From: Clostridiales bacterium
Lineage (GTDB): Bacteria > Bacillota > Clostridia > Oscillospirales > Oscillospiraceae
Assembly (NCBI GenBank): GCA_022768185.1
Contig: JALEMS010000033.1
Span: forward strand, 1 to 42,093
Direction: 5' to 3'
Length of the DNA: 42,093 nt
A program made the position numbers and the translations under genes. Of the stretch, positions 16,815 to 24,917 are shown piece by piece. Position 1 is the first letter of the stretch, and every line of letters starts with the position of its first letter. Under the pieces are notes generated by a model. It had not been told where the DNA came from. It worked only from the letters and a program-made list of their open reading frames with translations, and did no database searches.

Positions 16815-17539
16815 AACAGCAGCGTACCGACGTGCTCGGCGTCGGCTTCAACGATCTGACCATGGAGCAGGCGGTCGACTGGGCCATGGAGCAAATGCAG
16901 CGGCATGCGGCCGCACGCGTGGTCACGCCCAATCCCGAGATCGTCATGCTTTGCCGCAGAAATCCTGCGGCGGCCGCGGCGGTCAACAGCGCAGAGCTTG
17001 TCCTGCCGGACGGCGTGGGCGTGCTGTATGGCGCGCGCATTCTGGGCAGGCCCATCGCAAACCGCCTGCCCGGCATTGATTTTGCCTCGGCCCTGATGGC
17101 GCGCATGGCGCAGCAGAACATGCGCGTGTTCCTGCTGGGGGCAAAGCCCGGCGTGGCCGAGGCCGCGGCAAAGCGGCTGGAGGCGCAGTTTCCGGGCTTG
17201 ACCGTCGCCGGCGTGAACGACGGATATTTCAAAGAGGATGCGCCCGTGATCGAAAAGATCAACGCCGCGCGCCCGGACTTTCTCCTGGTGTGCCTCGGCG
17301 CGCCGAAGCAGGAGCTGTGGATGCAGCAGTATGCCGCGCAGCTGGACGTGGGCCTGATGGCCGGCCTGGGCGGCGCGATGGACGTGTTTGCCGGCAATGT
17401 CCGGCGCGCGCCGGCCTTCTGGCGCAGGGCGGGTCTGGAATGGTTCTACCGTCTGTGCTCCGACCCGCGGCGCATCGGACGCATGATGCAGATCCCCAAA
17501 TTCCTGCTGGTCGTGTTTGCAGAAAGGCGGAAGCAATGA
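16811..17539 (+). CDS. WecG/TagA/CpsF-family glycosyltransferase
   Basis: This 242-residue GT26-family enzyme transfers a sugar (N-acetylmannosamine in TagA and WecG) to a lipid-linked N-acetylglucosamine in wall teichoic acid or capsule synthesis. Key motifs are VVTPNPEIVMLCRRNP, with Thr39 and Asn41 in the acceptor site, and LPDGVGVLYGARILG, with Asp67 where the proposed TagA catalytic base lies. FLLGAKPGVAEAAAKRL and LVCLGAPKQELWM follow. The gene overlaps both neighbours by four bases (ATGA), showing tight coupling to the sirtuin and thymidylate kinase genes. No other teichoic acid genes are in the window, so the polymer is unknown. Confidence 0.9.
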   Translation: MKQQRTDVLGVGFNDLTMEQAVDWAMEQMQRHAAARVVTPNPEIVMLCRRNPAAAAAVNSAELVLPDGVGVLYGARILGRPIANRLPGIDFASALMARMAQQNMRVFLLGAKPGVAEAAAKRLEAQFPGLTVAGVNDGYFKEDAPVIEKINAARPDFLLVCLGAPKQELWMQQYAAQLDVGLMAGLGGAMDVFAGNVRRAPAFWRRAGLEWFYRLCSDPRRIGRMMQIPKFLLVVFAERRKQ

Positions 17540-18207
17540 AGGGAACGCTCATTGTCCTCGAGGGCATCGACGGCTCCGGCAAGTCCACCCAGTACCGCCG
17601 CCTGTGCCAGCACATGACGGCGCTGGGAAAGCCCTTCCACAGCGTGGTTTTTCCGCGTTACGATCAGGACAGCAGCGCGCTGGTGCGCCTGTATCTGTCC
17701 GGCGCGTTCGGCACGAAGCCGGACGACGTCAACGCCTATGCCGCTTCCGCGTTTTATGCGGTGGACCGCTTTGCGTCCTACCGTCTGGACTGGAAGCCGG
17801 CCTATGAAGCCGGCGGTCTGATTCTGGCCGACCGGTACACCACCTCCAACGCCTGTCATCAAGGCTCCAAGCTGCCCGATTCCGAGCTGCCGGCCTATTT
17901 TGACTGGCTTTACGATTTTGAATATCACCGTCTGGAACTTCCGCGCCCGGATCTCGTCTTATATCTGGACGTCGAGCTGGACGTGGCGCTGGCTCAGATG
18001 GCCGAGCGCCGGCGTGCCGGCGGAGGGACCGGCGATATCCATGAAAAGGACGCGGCCTATTTGGGCCAGTGTCTGCGTGCCGGCCGGCGGGCCGCCGCGC
18101 ATTACGGATGGACGCGCATTGCCTGCCTGCGGGACGGGAAAATGCGTGACATTGAAGACATCCATGAAGAAATCTTTTCCCACGTTCTGCTTGCGACGGG
18201 CGCGTAG
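17536..18207 (+). CDS. tmk: Thymidylate kinase
   Basis: This 223-residue kinase phosphorylates dTMP to dTDP. The P-loop is GIDGSGKST (10-18), the dTMP-binding DRF is in YAVDRFASY, and DRYTTSNACHQGSK corresponds to the DR(Y/H) segment. The lid region MAERRRAGGGTGDIHEKD is somewhat longer than in the E. coli enzyme and resembles clostridial forms. The ATG overlaps the stop of the glycosyltransferase gene (ATGA), which fixes the start. It is the last gene of the guaB block; hairpins without a U-tract follow. Confidence 0.93.
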   Translation: MKGTLIVLEGIDGSGKSTQYRRLCQHMTALGKPFHSVVFPRYDQDSSALVRLYLSGAFGTKPDDVNAYAASAFYAVDRFASYRLDWKPAYEAGGLILADRYTTSNACHQGSKLPDSELPAYFDWLYDFEYHRLELPRPDLVLYLDVELDVALAQMAERRRAGGGTGDIHEKDAAYLGQCLRAGRRAAAHYGWTRIACLRDGKMRDIEDIHEEIFSHVLLATGA

Positions 18208-18224
18208 CACAGTCACGCGGCAAA

Positions 18225-18247
18225 ATGCCCGGGGAGTCCCCGGGCAT
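18225..18247 (+). terminator. Hairpin after the thymidylate kinase gene
   Basis: ATGCCCGGG and CCCGGGCAT flank a 5-base centre. It lies 17 bases after the tmk stop. There is no U-tract, so its role as a terminator is uncertain. Confidence 0.4.
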
Positions 18248-18281
18248 CGTGCGCGCTTACTGGTTGGATCGGGCCGTCATG

Positions 18282-18340
18282 AGGCGGCCGCAGCATGCTG
18301 CCTCAGCCGCCTATGTGCGCGGCCGGTTGTGTCCGGCCGC
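18282..18340. repeat. Pair of inverted repeats between converging genes
   Basis: AGGCGGC (18282-18288) and GCCGCCT (18306-18312) enclose the palindrome GCAGCATGCTGC (18290-18301). Next, GCGGCCGG (18319-18326) and CCGGCCGC (18333-18340) form an 8-bp stem with loop TTGTGT. They lie just beyond the end of the minus-strand Cys-rich gene and may form its transcript end, though no U-tract is present. Confidence 0.4.
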
Positions 18341-18351
18341 AGGACGGAGCC

Positions 18352-18489
18352 TCAGCAGCAGTTGTTGTTGCAGCAGTTGTTGTCGCAGCAGTTGTTACCG
18401 CAGTTGTTACCGCAGCCGCCGCAGCCCCACAGCAGGATAATGAGAATGATGATCCAGAAGCAGCCGTTGTTGCCGTTACCACAAAACAT
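18352..18489 (-). CDS. 45-residue Cys/Asn-rich single-span membrane protein
   Basis: The short protein begins MFCGNGNNGC, has one hydrophobic segment FWIIILIILLW (11-21), and ends in a low-complexity tail of CC/NN units with 13 cysteines in the last 23 positions or so. The ATG at 18489 is supported by GGAGAAAGGAC upstream. The tail is coded by imperfect repeats of a GCAGCAGTTGTT-like unit on the plus strand. Similar tiny Cys-rich proteins are common in Oscillospiraceae, where some are labelled 'chorion class high-cysteine'; the function is not established. It may bind metals, form a disulfide-linked surface layer, or be a spore or envelope component. It stands alone on the minus strand. Confidence 0.72.
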   Translation of the reverse strand: MFCGNGNNGCFWIIILIILLWGCGGCGNNCGNNCCDNNCCNNNCC

Positions 18490-18692
18490 GTTAAATTGTC
18501 CTTTCTCCGTGCCAAAGCAAATTTTGCGCGGCTGAGGGAGCACGGCATCCCCCGGCGCGGAGCTGTCAAAGCGTATGTACGGGGCGCGGAGCGCCGCCGT
18601 CGAGCCATACTATGCCCGGAGGTGCCGGAGCGTTCCTTAACGCGATCGAGCGGGTGCAGCCGGGCTGCGCATCAACGATCAGGAGATTTACT
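18490..18692. other. Intergenic region between the Cys-rich gene and mltG
   Basis: The two genes diverge here. On the minus strand a TTGACA (18569-18564) is present but no matching -10 box is visible. No clear plus-strand promoter for mltG was found either. No credible gene or other repeat was seen. Confidence 0.4.
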
Positions 18693-20414
18693 ATGTCCGA
18701 CAACTACGATATCGACAAACTGTTGGAGGAACTGTTCCCCGAGGGGATCGAGGCAGCCTTTGCCGACCTGGAGGAGACAGAGCAGGACAAAGCGCCTGCG
18801 TCGCCCTCCCCGGCGCGGGCAAAACCGCTGCAGCCGGAGACGCCGCGCGCGGCAGCCGGTCGTGCGCCGGTACAGCCACGGGCTGCAGAGCCGCGCGCCG
18901 CAGCGCCGCGTCCGGCCAAGCCGCGCACGCCGCAGGCCCCGCGCCCGGCCGAGCCGCAGGCTGTACAGCCTGCGCCCTCCGGGCGGCAGGCAGAGCCGCA
19001 GGAGGCGCCGGCGCAGCCGGAGGAGCGATCCGCTCCGCCGGTCCGGCAGCCGGAGCAGGAGACCGTGCCGCCCGCCGAAGACACTCCGTCTGCGGAGGAG
19101 ACGAAGGCGGTTTCCGCGCCTGCCGGTGCGAATACCGGCCGGGTCACCACCGGGCACACGGGGCTGGTGAAGCTGTTTCACCATGCCGACAGTCACGCCG
19201 AAAAGAAGGGCAGACCGCTGGACGAGTATGTCCGTCTGCGGGATGAGAAGGAGCTGGGCGACGAGCTGGAGGAGCGTGATTTCCGCCCCATCCGGCAGCG
19301 CAGGGACGGCCGTACGGGTCTGCTGGGCGGATTTATGTACGCCGCTTTCGTCATCTGCCTGAGCGTGATCCTCGCATGCGCGGCGTGGATGGCCGCCAGC
19401 GACGTGCTGGCTCTCAACAAGGATGACGTCAGCGCCTTTATTACGCTGCCGGAGGAGATCTTCCACGACAAGCAGGTCGACGTTTATGACGCCGACGGCC
19501 AGGTCACCGGCACGAAAACCGTGCAGGCGGCGGACATGTCGCGCGTGGCCTCGCTTCTTAAGGACGCCGGTATCATCCAGTATAAGGGCCTGTTCGAGCT
19601 GTACGCCGGCATTTCCGACGCCGACGTCAAGGTCGATCCCGGCACCTATGAGCTGACCACGGATTATGACTACCGTGCGCTGGTCAAGAAAATGACCATC
19701 GGCTCTGAGGCCATGCTCACCACAAAGATCACCTTCCCCGAGGGTCTGTCGATCGACCAGATCTTCCAGAAGCTCGAGGACAACCGGATCTGCTCCGTCG
19801 AGGATTTGCAAGAGACCGCGGCCAACTACAATTACAGCTACAGCTTCCTGGAGGATGTGCCCGAGCAGGGCGACGTGCACCGGCTCGAGGGCTTCCTCTT
19901 CCCGGATACCTATGAGTTTTATCAGGGCGAGCAGGCCTCCAGCGCAATCAACCGGTTCCTGCGCAACTTCCACTACAAGCTGACGGCGGACATGCTCACG
20001 CAGGCGAAGGATCTCAATCTGACGCTGCGCGAGGTCGTCACTGTCGCATCCATGATCGAGAAGGAGGCGGCAAACGACGAGGAGCGCGCGGCGATCGCCG
20101 CTGTCATCTACAACCGTATGCGCGCCGGTATGCCGTTGCAGATTGACGCGACGGTGCTTTACGCGCTGGGCGACTGGTCTGCCACGATCGATGCAGACGC
20201 GCTGGCCTACAACAGCCCGTACAACACCTATCTGTTCTCCGGACTGCCTGCCGGCCCCATCTGCAACCCCGGCATGGCCTCCATCCGCGCGGCGCTGCAG
20301 CCGGCCAGGAGCGACAACCTCTATTACGCGCTGGACACCGCCACCGGAACGCATCGCTTCTTCAACAACTACAATGAATTTGCAGCCTTCACGGCTACCC
20401 AGGATTACGGTTGA
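18693..20414 (+). CDS. mltG: Endolytic peptidoglycan transglycosylase MltG (YceG-like)
   Basis: This 573-residue enzyme cuts nascent glycan strands near the membrane and is thought to set glycan length. An N-terminal helix (YDIDKLLEELFPEG) is followed by about 120 residues very rich in Pro, Ala, Glu and Arg, then a charged segment, a membrane helix at about 212-235, a LysM-like/YceG N-domain (VDPGTYELTTDYDYRALVKKM) and the catalytic domain. Catalytic Glu456 lies in ASMIEKEAANDEE, followed by IYNRM and PYNTYLFSGLPAGPICNPG. The ATG at 18693 has AGGAG upstream. The cytoplasmic disordered region makes it longer than the E. coli protein (340 residues). Confidence 0.93.
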   Translation: MSDNYDIDKLLEELFPEGIEAAFADLEETEQDKAPASPSPARAKPLQPETPRAAAGRAPVQPRAAEPRAAAPRPAKPRTPQAPRPAEPQAVQPAPSGRQAEPQEAPAQPEERSAPPVRQPEQETVPPAEDTPSAEETKAVSAPAGANTGRVTTGHTGLVKLFHHADSHAEKKGRPLDEYVRLRDEKELGDELEERDFRPIRQRRDGRTGLLGGFMYAAFVICLSVILACAAWMAASDVLALNKDDVSAFITLPEEIFHDKQVDVYDADGQVTGTKTVQAADMSRVASLLKDAGIIQYKGLFELYAGISDADVKVDPGTYELTTDYDYRALVKKMTIGSEAMLTTKITFPEGLSIDQIFQKLEDNRICSVEDLQETAANYNYSYSFLEDVPEQGDVHRLEGFLFPDTYEFYQGEQASSAINRFLRNFHYKLTADMLTQAKDLNLTLREVVTVASMIEKEAANDEERAAIAAVIYNRMRAGMPLQIDATVLYALGDWSATIDADALAYNSPYNTYLFSGLPAGPICNPGMASIRAALQPARSDNLYYALDTATGTHRFFNNYNEFAAFTATQDYG

Positions 20415-20464
20415 CGCTGTGAAGCCCGCCGATCAGAAGAGAAAAAACGATAAGGGGATATGAT

Positions 20465-21733
20465 ATGATCCGACTGTATAACGCCCGCCTGCTGACGATG
20501 GACGGCGGGGTGGCCGTCACCGATGGGGAGGTCTGGACCGAGGGCAGCACCATTGCCTACGTCGGCCCGGCCCGTGCGGACATGCCTGCCTTTGAGCGGC
20601 AGATCGACCTGCGGGGCGATCTGCTCATGCCCGGCCTGAAAAATGCTCACGCACACTCTGCCATGACGTTTCTGCGCAATCGCGCCGACGACCTTCCGCT
20701 GCAGGAGTGGCTGTTCGGCCGCGTCATCCCGCTGGAGGGCAAGCTCAATCCCGACTATATCCGCATCTTCACGCGGCTGGCCATCCTTGAATACCTGGCC
20801 GGCGGCACCACAGCTTGCTTTGACATGTATTACCACCGGCAGGCCTTTGCCGAGGCGTGCAGGGAGCTGGGCTTCCGCGCGGTGATCTGCTGCGGCATCG
20901 ACGCCGGCGAGGAGAGCTGGCCCGGGCTCGAGCGCGACTATGAGCACTTCAACCGCTTCGACCCGCTGATTTCCTGCCAGCTCGGCTTCCACGCCGAATA
21001 CACCGGCAGCGTGCCCATGCTCGACTACATTGCCGACGCGGCCCGCCGTTATCATGCGCCGGTCTTCTCCCACAACTCCGAGACCCGCGCGGAGGTCGCC
21101 GGCTGCATCGAGCGCCACGGCATGACGCCCACGGCGCTGTTTGAGAGCCGCGGTGTGTTCGAGTATGGCGGCGGCGGCTTCCACTGCACCTATATGACCG
21201 ACGAGGACATCGACATTTTCGTTCGACGCGGCCTGTGGGCCGTGTCGAACCCGGCGGCCAACCTCAAGCTGGCCAGCGGCATCGCTCCGCTCACAAAGAT
21301 GAAGCAGGCCGGCGTGAACCTCGCGCTCGGCACCGACGGCGCTGCCGGCAACAACGCGCTCGATCTCTTCCGCGAGATGTTCCTGGCCGCCGCGCTGCAG
21401 AAGGTGGCGGAGGACGACGCCTCCGCCTTCCCGGCTGCGTCCGTGCTGGAGATGGCCGCGGTGGGCAGCGCGCGTGCGATGGGCCTCAATCAGTGCGACG
21501 CCATTGCCGTCGGCAAGCAGGCAGACCTCATTGTCGTCGACCTGCACAAGCCGAACATGCGCCCGCAAAGCAGCATTCCGGCCGCGCTGGTGTATTCCTG
21601 CAGCAGCGCCAACGTCCGCATGACCATGATCGCGGGCAGGATCCTCTATGAGGACGGAGAATACCGCATCGGGATCGATCCCGGGCAGATCTGTGCCGAG
21701 GCCGAGCAGGCCGCAAAGGAAATCGCAGGCTGA
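20465..21733 (+). CDS. Amidohydrolase of the MtaD / S-adenosylhomocysteine deaminase family
   Basis: This 422-residue metal-dependent deaminase-like enzyme has metal ligands His62 and His64 (NAHAHSAM), His203 with Glu206 (FSHNSET), His240 (GGFHCTYM) and Asp291 (LGTDGAAGNN). NPAANLKLASGIAP and the C-terminal beta-sandwich segment are also typical. Close relatives deaminate S-adenosylhomocysteine, 5'-methylthioadenosine or adenosine. The usual HTH is HAH here, which keeps both ligands. AAGGGG lies before the ATG. It is followed by hflX at 68 bases on the same strand. The precise substrate is not settled; a guanine- or cytosine-type deaminase is less likely. Confidence 0.87.
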   Translation: MIRLYNARLLTMDGGVAVTDGEVWTEGSTIAYVGPARADMPAFERQIDLRGDLLMPGLKNAHAHSAMTFLRNRADDLPLQEWLFGRVIPLEGKLNPDYIRIFTRLAILEYLAGGTTACFDMYYHRQAFAEACRELGFRAVICCGIDAGEESWPGLERDYEHFNRFDPLISCQLGFHAEYTGSVPMLDYIADAARRYHAPVFSHNSETRAEVAGCIERHGMTPTALFESRGVFEYGGGGFHCTYMTDEDIDIFVRRGLWAVSNPAANLKLASGIAPLTKMKQAGVNLALGTDGAAGNNALDLFREMFLAAALQKVAEDDASAFPAASVLEMAAVGSARAMGLNQCDAIAVGKQADLIVVDLHKPNMRPQSSIPAALVYSCSSANVRMTMIAGRILYEDGEYRIGIDPGQICAEAEQAAKEIAG

Positions 21734-21801
21734 ACCGCATCCGCCGCGAAACAGACGCGCTGCGCCGCGGGCGGGGAGCTTGTTCCACGAAGGAAGCGTA
21801 T

Positions 21802-23085
21802 ATGATCGAACATTCCACAGAACACACCAGAGAACGGGCCGTCCTGGCTGGCCTTTCCGCCCCGGCCATGGAGCCGGACGAGCGCAGCGACGAGACCAGC
21901 ATGGCCGAGCTTGCCGCGCTGCTGGAGACCGCCGGGGGACAGGCCGTGGCGGTGACGCTGCAGCAGCGCGACGCGCCGGACCCGCGCAGCTTTCTCGGCG
22001 CAGGCAAGGTGCGCGAGCTCAAGAGCCTCATCGAGGCCAACGAGTGTACGCTGGCCGTGTTTGACAACGAGCTGTCGCCCTCGCAGGCGCGTGTGCTCGA
22101 GGCGGAGCTGGGCGTGCGTGTGCTCGACCGCTCCGGCCTGATCCTGGACATTTTTGCCAGCCGTGCGGCCACCCATGAGGGGCGGCTGCAGGTGGCGCTG
22201 GCACAGTATAAATATCTGCTGCCGCGGCTGACCGGCATGTGGACGCACCTGGTGCGCCAGACGGCGGCCGGCGGCTCCTCGCCCATCGGCACGCGTGGCC
22301 CGGGCGAGACTCAGCTGGAGACCGACCGGCGGCACATCCGCCGCCGCATCCAGAAGCTGGAGGCCGAGCTGGAGCAGGTGCGCCGTGTGCGCGCCACGCA
22401 GCGCCGCCGCCGCGAGAAAAACGCGATGCCTGTCATCGCGCTGGTGGGCTACACCAATGTGGGCAAGAGCACGCTGCTCAACCGGCTGACCGACTCGGAC
22501 ATCCACACCGGAGACCGTCTGTTCGACACACTGGACACCACCACGCGCCGCCTGACGCTGCCGCAGGGCGGGCAAGCGCTGCTGTCGGATACGGTCGGCT
22601 TCATCCGCAAGCTGCCGACGCATCTGATCGAGGCCTTCAAGGCCACGCTGGAGGAGCTGACGTATGCCGACGTGCTGCTGCACGTCATTGACGCCTCCAA
22701 CCCGGACTGGGAGCGGCAGGCCGCTGTGGCAGACGCGCTGATCCTGCAGCTGGCCGGACCGCAGACGCCGTGCCTGCGTGTTTACAACAAATGTGACCGC
22801 TGCGCAGGCGAGCTGCCGCGCGACCGCGGCGGCGTGCACATCTCCGCCGCGACCGGCGAGGGCGTGCCGGCCCTGCTGCAGGCCATCGAGCAGGCCCTCG
22901 GGCGCGACCGCCGCGAGGTGACGCTGCTGCTGCCGTATGCGCAGGCGGGCCTGATTGACCGGCTGCGCCGCGAGGCGAGTCTGCGCGCGCTCGACTATGA
23001 GCCGGAGCACATCCGCGTGCGCGCCGTGGTCGGGCCGGAGCTCTACAGCGGCGTTAAGCAATATCTCAGCCGCGAGGAGGCCTGA
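21802..23085 (+). CDS. hflX: Ribosome-associated GTPase HflX
   Basis: This 427-residue protein splits or rescues stalled ribosomes. It has the HflX N-domain (SFLGAGKVRELKSLIEANE; DRSGLILDIFASRA; GETQLETDRRHIRRRI), a coiled-coil linker, and the G domain with G1 GYTNVGKST (216-224), G3 DTVGF in SDTVGFIRKLP and G4 NKCD. The C-terminal domain ends SREEA. The highly conserved QTAAGGSSPIGTRGPGE stretch is intact. GGAAG lies before the ATG at 21802. It is followed at 32 bases by the YigZ-like gene. Confidence 0.96.
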   Translation: MIEHSTEHTRERAVLAGLSAPAMEPDERSDETSMAELAALLETAGGQAVAVTLQQRDAPDPRSFLGAGKVRELKSLIEANECTLAVFDNELSPSQARVLEAELGVRVLDRSGLILDIFASRAATHEGRLQVALAQYKYLLPRLTGMWTHLVRQTAAGGSSPIGTRGPGETQLETDRRHIRRRIQKLEAELEQVRRVRATQRRRREKNAMPVIALVGYTNVGKSTLLNRLTDSDIHTGDRLFDTLDTTTRRLTLPQGGQALLSDTVGFIRKLPTHLIEAFKATLEELTYADVLLHVIDASNPDWERQAAVADALILQLAGPQTPCLRVYNKCDRCAGELPRDRGGVHISAATGEGVPALLQAIEQALGRDRREVTLLLPYAQAGLIDRLRREASLRALDYEPEHIRVRAVVGPELYSGVKQYLSREEA

Positions 23086-23117
23086 GGGCGTCCGAATGAC
23101 GGCAGAAGGGAACACAC

Positions 23118-23753
23118 ATGGCCAGCTATCTTGTACCCGCCGGCTACGGCGAGGCGGAGTATATCGACAAAAAATCCCGCTTCATCGGCCGGGTCTGGCC
23201 GGTGGCGGACGAGCGCGAGGCGCAGGCGCGCATTGAGGAAATGCGCCGCCGCTTTGCCGACGCGACGCACAACGTCTATGCGTATCTGCTGCGCGACGGC
23301 GGCGTGATGCGCTTTTCCGATGACGGAGAGCCGGGCGGTACATCCGGCATGCCGACGCTCAACGTGTTCCGCTCCGAGGGCGTGACAGACGTCTGCTGCG
23401 TCGTCACACGCTATTTCGGCGGCATTCTGCTGGGCAGCGGGGGCCTTGTGCGCGCCTATTCCAGCACGGCGAAGCTTGCGCTGGATGCGGCCGGCATTGC
23501 GGAGATGAAGCCGTGGACGCGCCTGCGCATCACCTGTGCCTATCGGCTGTACGAGCGCGTGCAGCGTCTGGCCGGGCAGCAGGACGGCGTGACGGAAAGC
23601 GCGGATTTCGGCGAAAAGGTCAGCCTGACGCTGCTGCTGCGCGAGGAGCTTGTTGCGGCCTTTTCCGCACAGCTGCGCGACCTCTCCGGCGGCATGGCCG
23701 CCGTGGAGACGCTGGGGCAGTGCTTCCGCGGCGTACCGCTGGCGCGGAAATGA
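23118..23753 (+). CDS. YigZ/IMPACT-family protein
   Basis: This 211-residue protein has the UPF0029 (IMPACT) N-terminal domain, seen as KKSRFIGRVWPV, HNVYAYLLRDGGVMRFSDDG, EPGGTSGMPTLNVF and VVTRYFGGILLGSGGLVRAY, and a C-terminal ferredoxin-like domain resembling EF-G domain IV/V folds. Eukaryotic IMPACT modulates the Gcn2 translation-control kinase. The bacterial role is not settled, but a link with ribosomes or RNA is suspected, which fits its place after hflX. GAAGGGA precedes the ATG. Length is usual for the family. Confidence 0.92.
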   Translation: MASYLVPAGYGEAEYIDKKSRFIGRVWPVADEREAQARIEEMRRRFADATHNVYAYLLRDGGVMRFSDDGEPGGTSGMPTLNVFRSEGVTDVCCVVTRYFGGILLGSGGLVRAYSSTAKLALDAAGIAEMKPWTRLRITCAYRLYERVQRLAGQQDGVTESADFGEKVSLTLLLREELVAAFSAQLRDLSGGMAAVETLGQCFRGVPLARK

Positions 23754-23822
23754 CCGCACGGCGGTGCGTTTCGAAAAAAACTCATCAAAACAGCAGGGAA
23801 AACCGATTTTCTGTCGTATAAG

Positions 23823-23858
23823 AAGTATCGTAGGGGAGTTTGCTCCTCCACGATACTT
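23823..23858 (+). other. Hairpin in the dgt leader
   Basis: AAGTATCGT (23823-23831) pairs with ACGATACTT (23850-23858), and inner bases GGGGAG/CTCCTC extend the stem around TTTG. It ends 20 bases before the dgt ATG, close to its GGAGG ribosome site, and TATAAG (23816-23821) just upstream could be a -10 box. It may modulate translation or end leading transcripts. There is no strong U-tract. Confidence 0.45.
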
Positions 23859-23878
23859 TGCCTTTGGAGGTGAAGCAT

Positions 23879-24886
23879 ATGTCCTGCCCGAGAGAGCGCA
23901 GAGAGCAGGCCGAGGCAGTTCTGATCGGTCCGCGCGGTGTGCGCGCGCAGGATTCCCGCGGTCGTCTGCATCCGGAGGAACCTTGCCCGGTGCGCACCTG
24001 CTTTCAGCGGGACGTGGACCGCATCACCCACTGTAAGGCATTCCGCCGGCTCAAGCACAAAACGCAGGTGTTTCTGCAGCCGGAGGGAGATCACTACCGC
24101 ACGCGCCTGACGCATACGTTGGAGGTGGCGCGCCTGGCGCGCACCGTGGCGCGTGCGCTGGAGCTGAATGAAGACCTCACCGAGGCCATCGCCATCGGCC
24201 ACGATCTGGGGCACACGCCGTTTGGACACGCCGGTGAGCGCGCGCTCAACTGCCTGCATCCGGGCGGCTTCCGCCACTACGAGCAGAGCCTGCGCGTGGT
24301 GGACGTGCTCGAGCGCGACGGACGGGGATTGAACCTCTGCTATGAAACGCGCATGGGCATTCTCAACCATACCCACGGCGCGCCGGACGATACGGCCGAG
24401 GCCGTCGCCGTGCGCCTGTGCGACCAGGTGGCGTATCTCAATCACGATCTGGACGACGCGGTGCGCGCCGGCATCCTGCGTGTGGAGGATGTGCCGGACT
24501 TCATCCGCGCGCGTGTGGGAGACCGCAGCAGCCGCCGGATCGACAGCTTCGTGCAGGATATCGTGACCTACGGGGCGGAAAGCGGCCGCGTGTGGGTCTC
24601 GCCGGAGATGGAGCCGGTGTTCACCGGCCTGCGCGAGTTTATGTATGAAAACGTTTACCGCAATCCCGTCGCCAAGGGAGAGGAGAGCAAGGTCGACGGC
24701 ATTCTGGAAGGGATTTATCAATATTATATCAAGCACACAAAACGGCTGCCTGAGGAGTTTCAGGCCATCGCCTGCGAGGAGGGCGTGCACCGGGCGGTGT
24801 GCGACTATGTGGCCGGCATGACGGACAAATATGCCGTGGCCCTGTACGGAGACATTTTCATTCCGGCCTCGTGGCAGGTGAAATAA
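23879..24886 (+). CDS. dgt: Deoxyguanosinetriphosphate triphosphohydrolase (HD domain)
   Basis: This 335-residue HD-superfamily enzyme releases triphosphate from dGTP or other dNTPs and so tunes the dNTP pool. Metal ligands are His79 (RLTHTLEVARLAR) and His118-Asp119 (IGHDLGHTPFGHAGE), with a further Asp in NHDLDDAVRAG. The entry motif CFQRDVDRITHCKAFRRLKHK is conserved. The size fits the shorter Clostridia-type dGTPase rather than the 505-residue E. coli enzyme. The ATG at 23879 is chosen for TTTGGAGG eight bases upstream. It lies just before dnaG-rpoD, which fits a role in DNA replication. Confidence 0.93.
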   Translation: MSCPRERREQAEAVLIGPRGVRAQDSRGRLHPEEPCPVRTCFQRDVDRITHCKAFRRLKHKTQVFLQPEGDHYRTRLTHTLEVARLARTVARALELNEDLTEAIAIGHDLGHTPFGHAGERALNCLHPGGFRHYEQSLRVVDVLERDGRGLNLCYETRMGILNHTHGAPDDTAEAVAVRLCDQVAYLNHDLDDAVRAGILRVEDVPDFIRARVGDRSSRRIDSFVQDIVTYGAESGRVWVSPEMEPVFTGLREFMYENVYRNPVAKGEESKVDGILEGIYQYYIKHTKRLPEEFQAIACEEGVHRAVCDYVAGMTDKYAVALYGDIFIPASWQVK

Positions 24887-24917
24887 GCCGCGGTCGGAGC
24901 GGGAAAGGGGGGAAACG

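Noticed and set aside
18361-18420. The GCAGCAGTTGTT-like repeats as a possible CRISPR or microsatellite
   Set aside because: Units are short, adjacent and in frame with the Cys/Asn tail of a small protein. There are no spacers.
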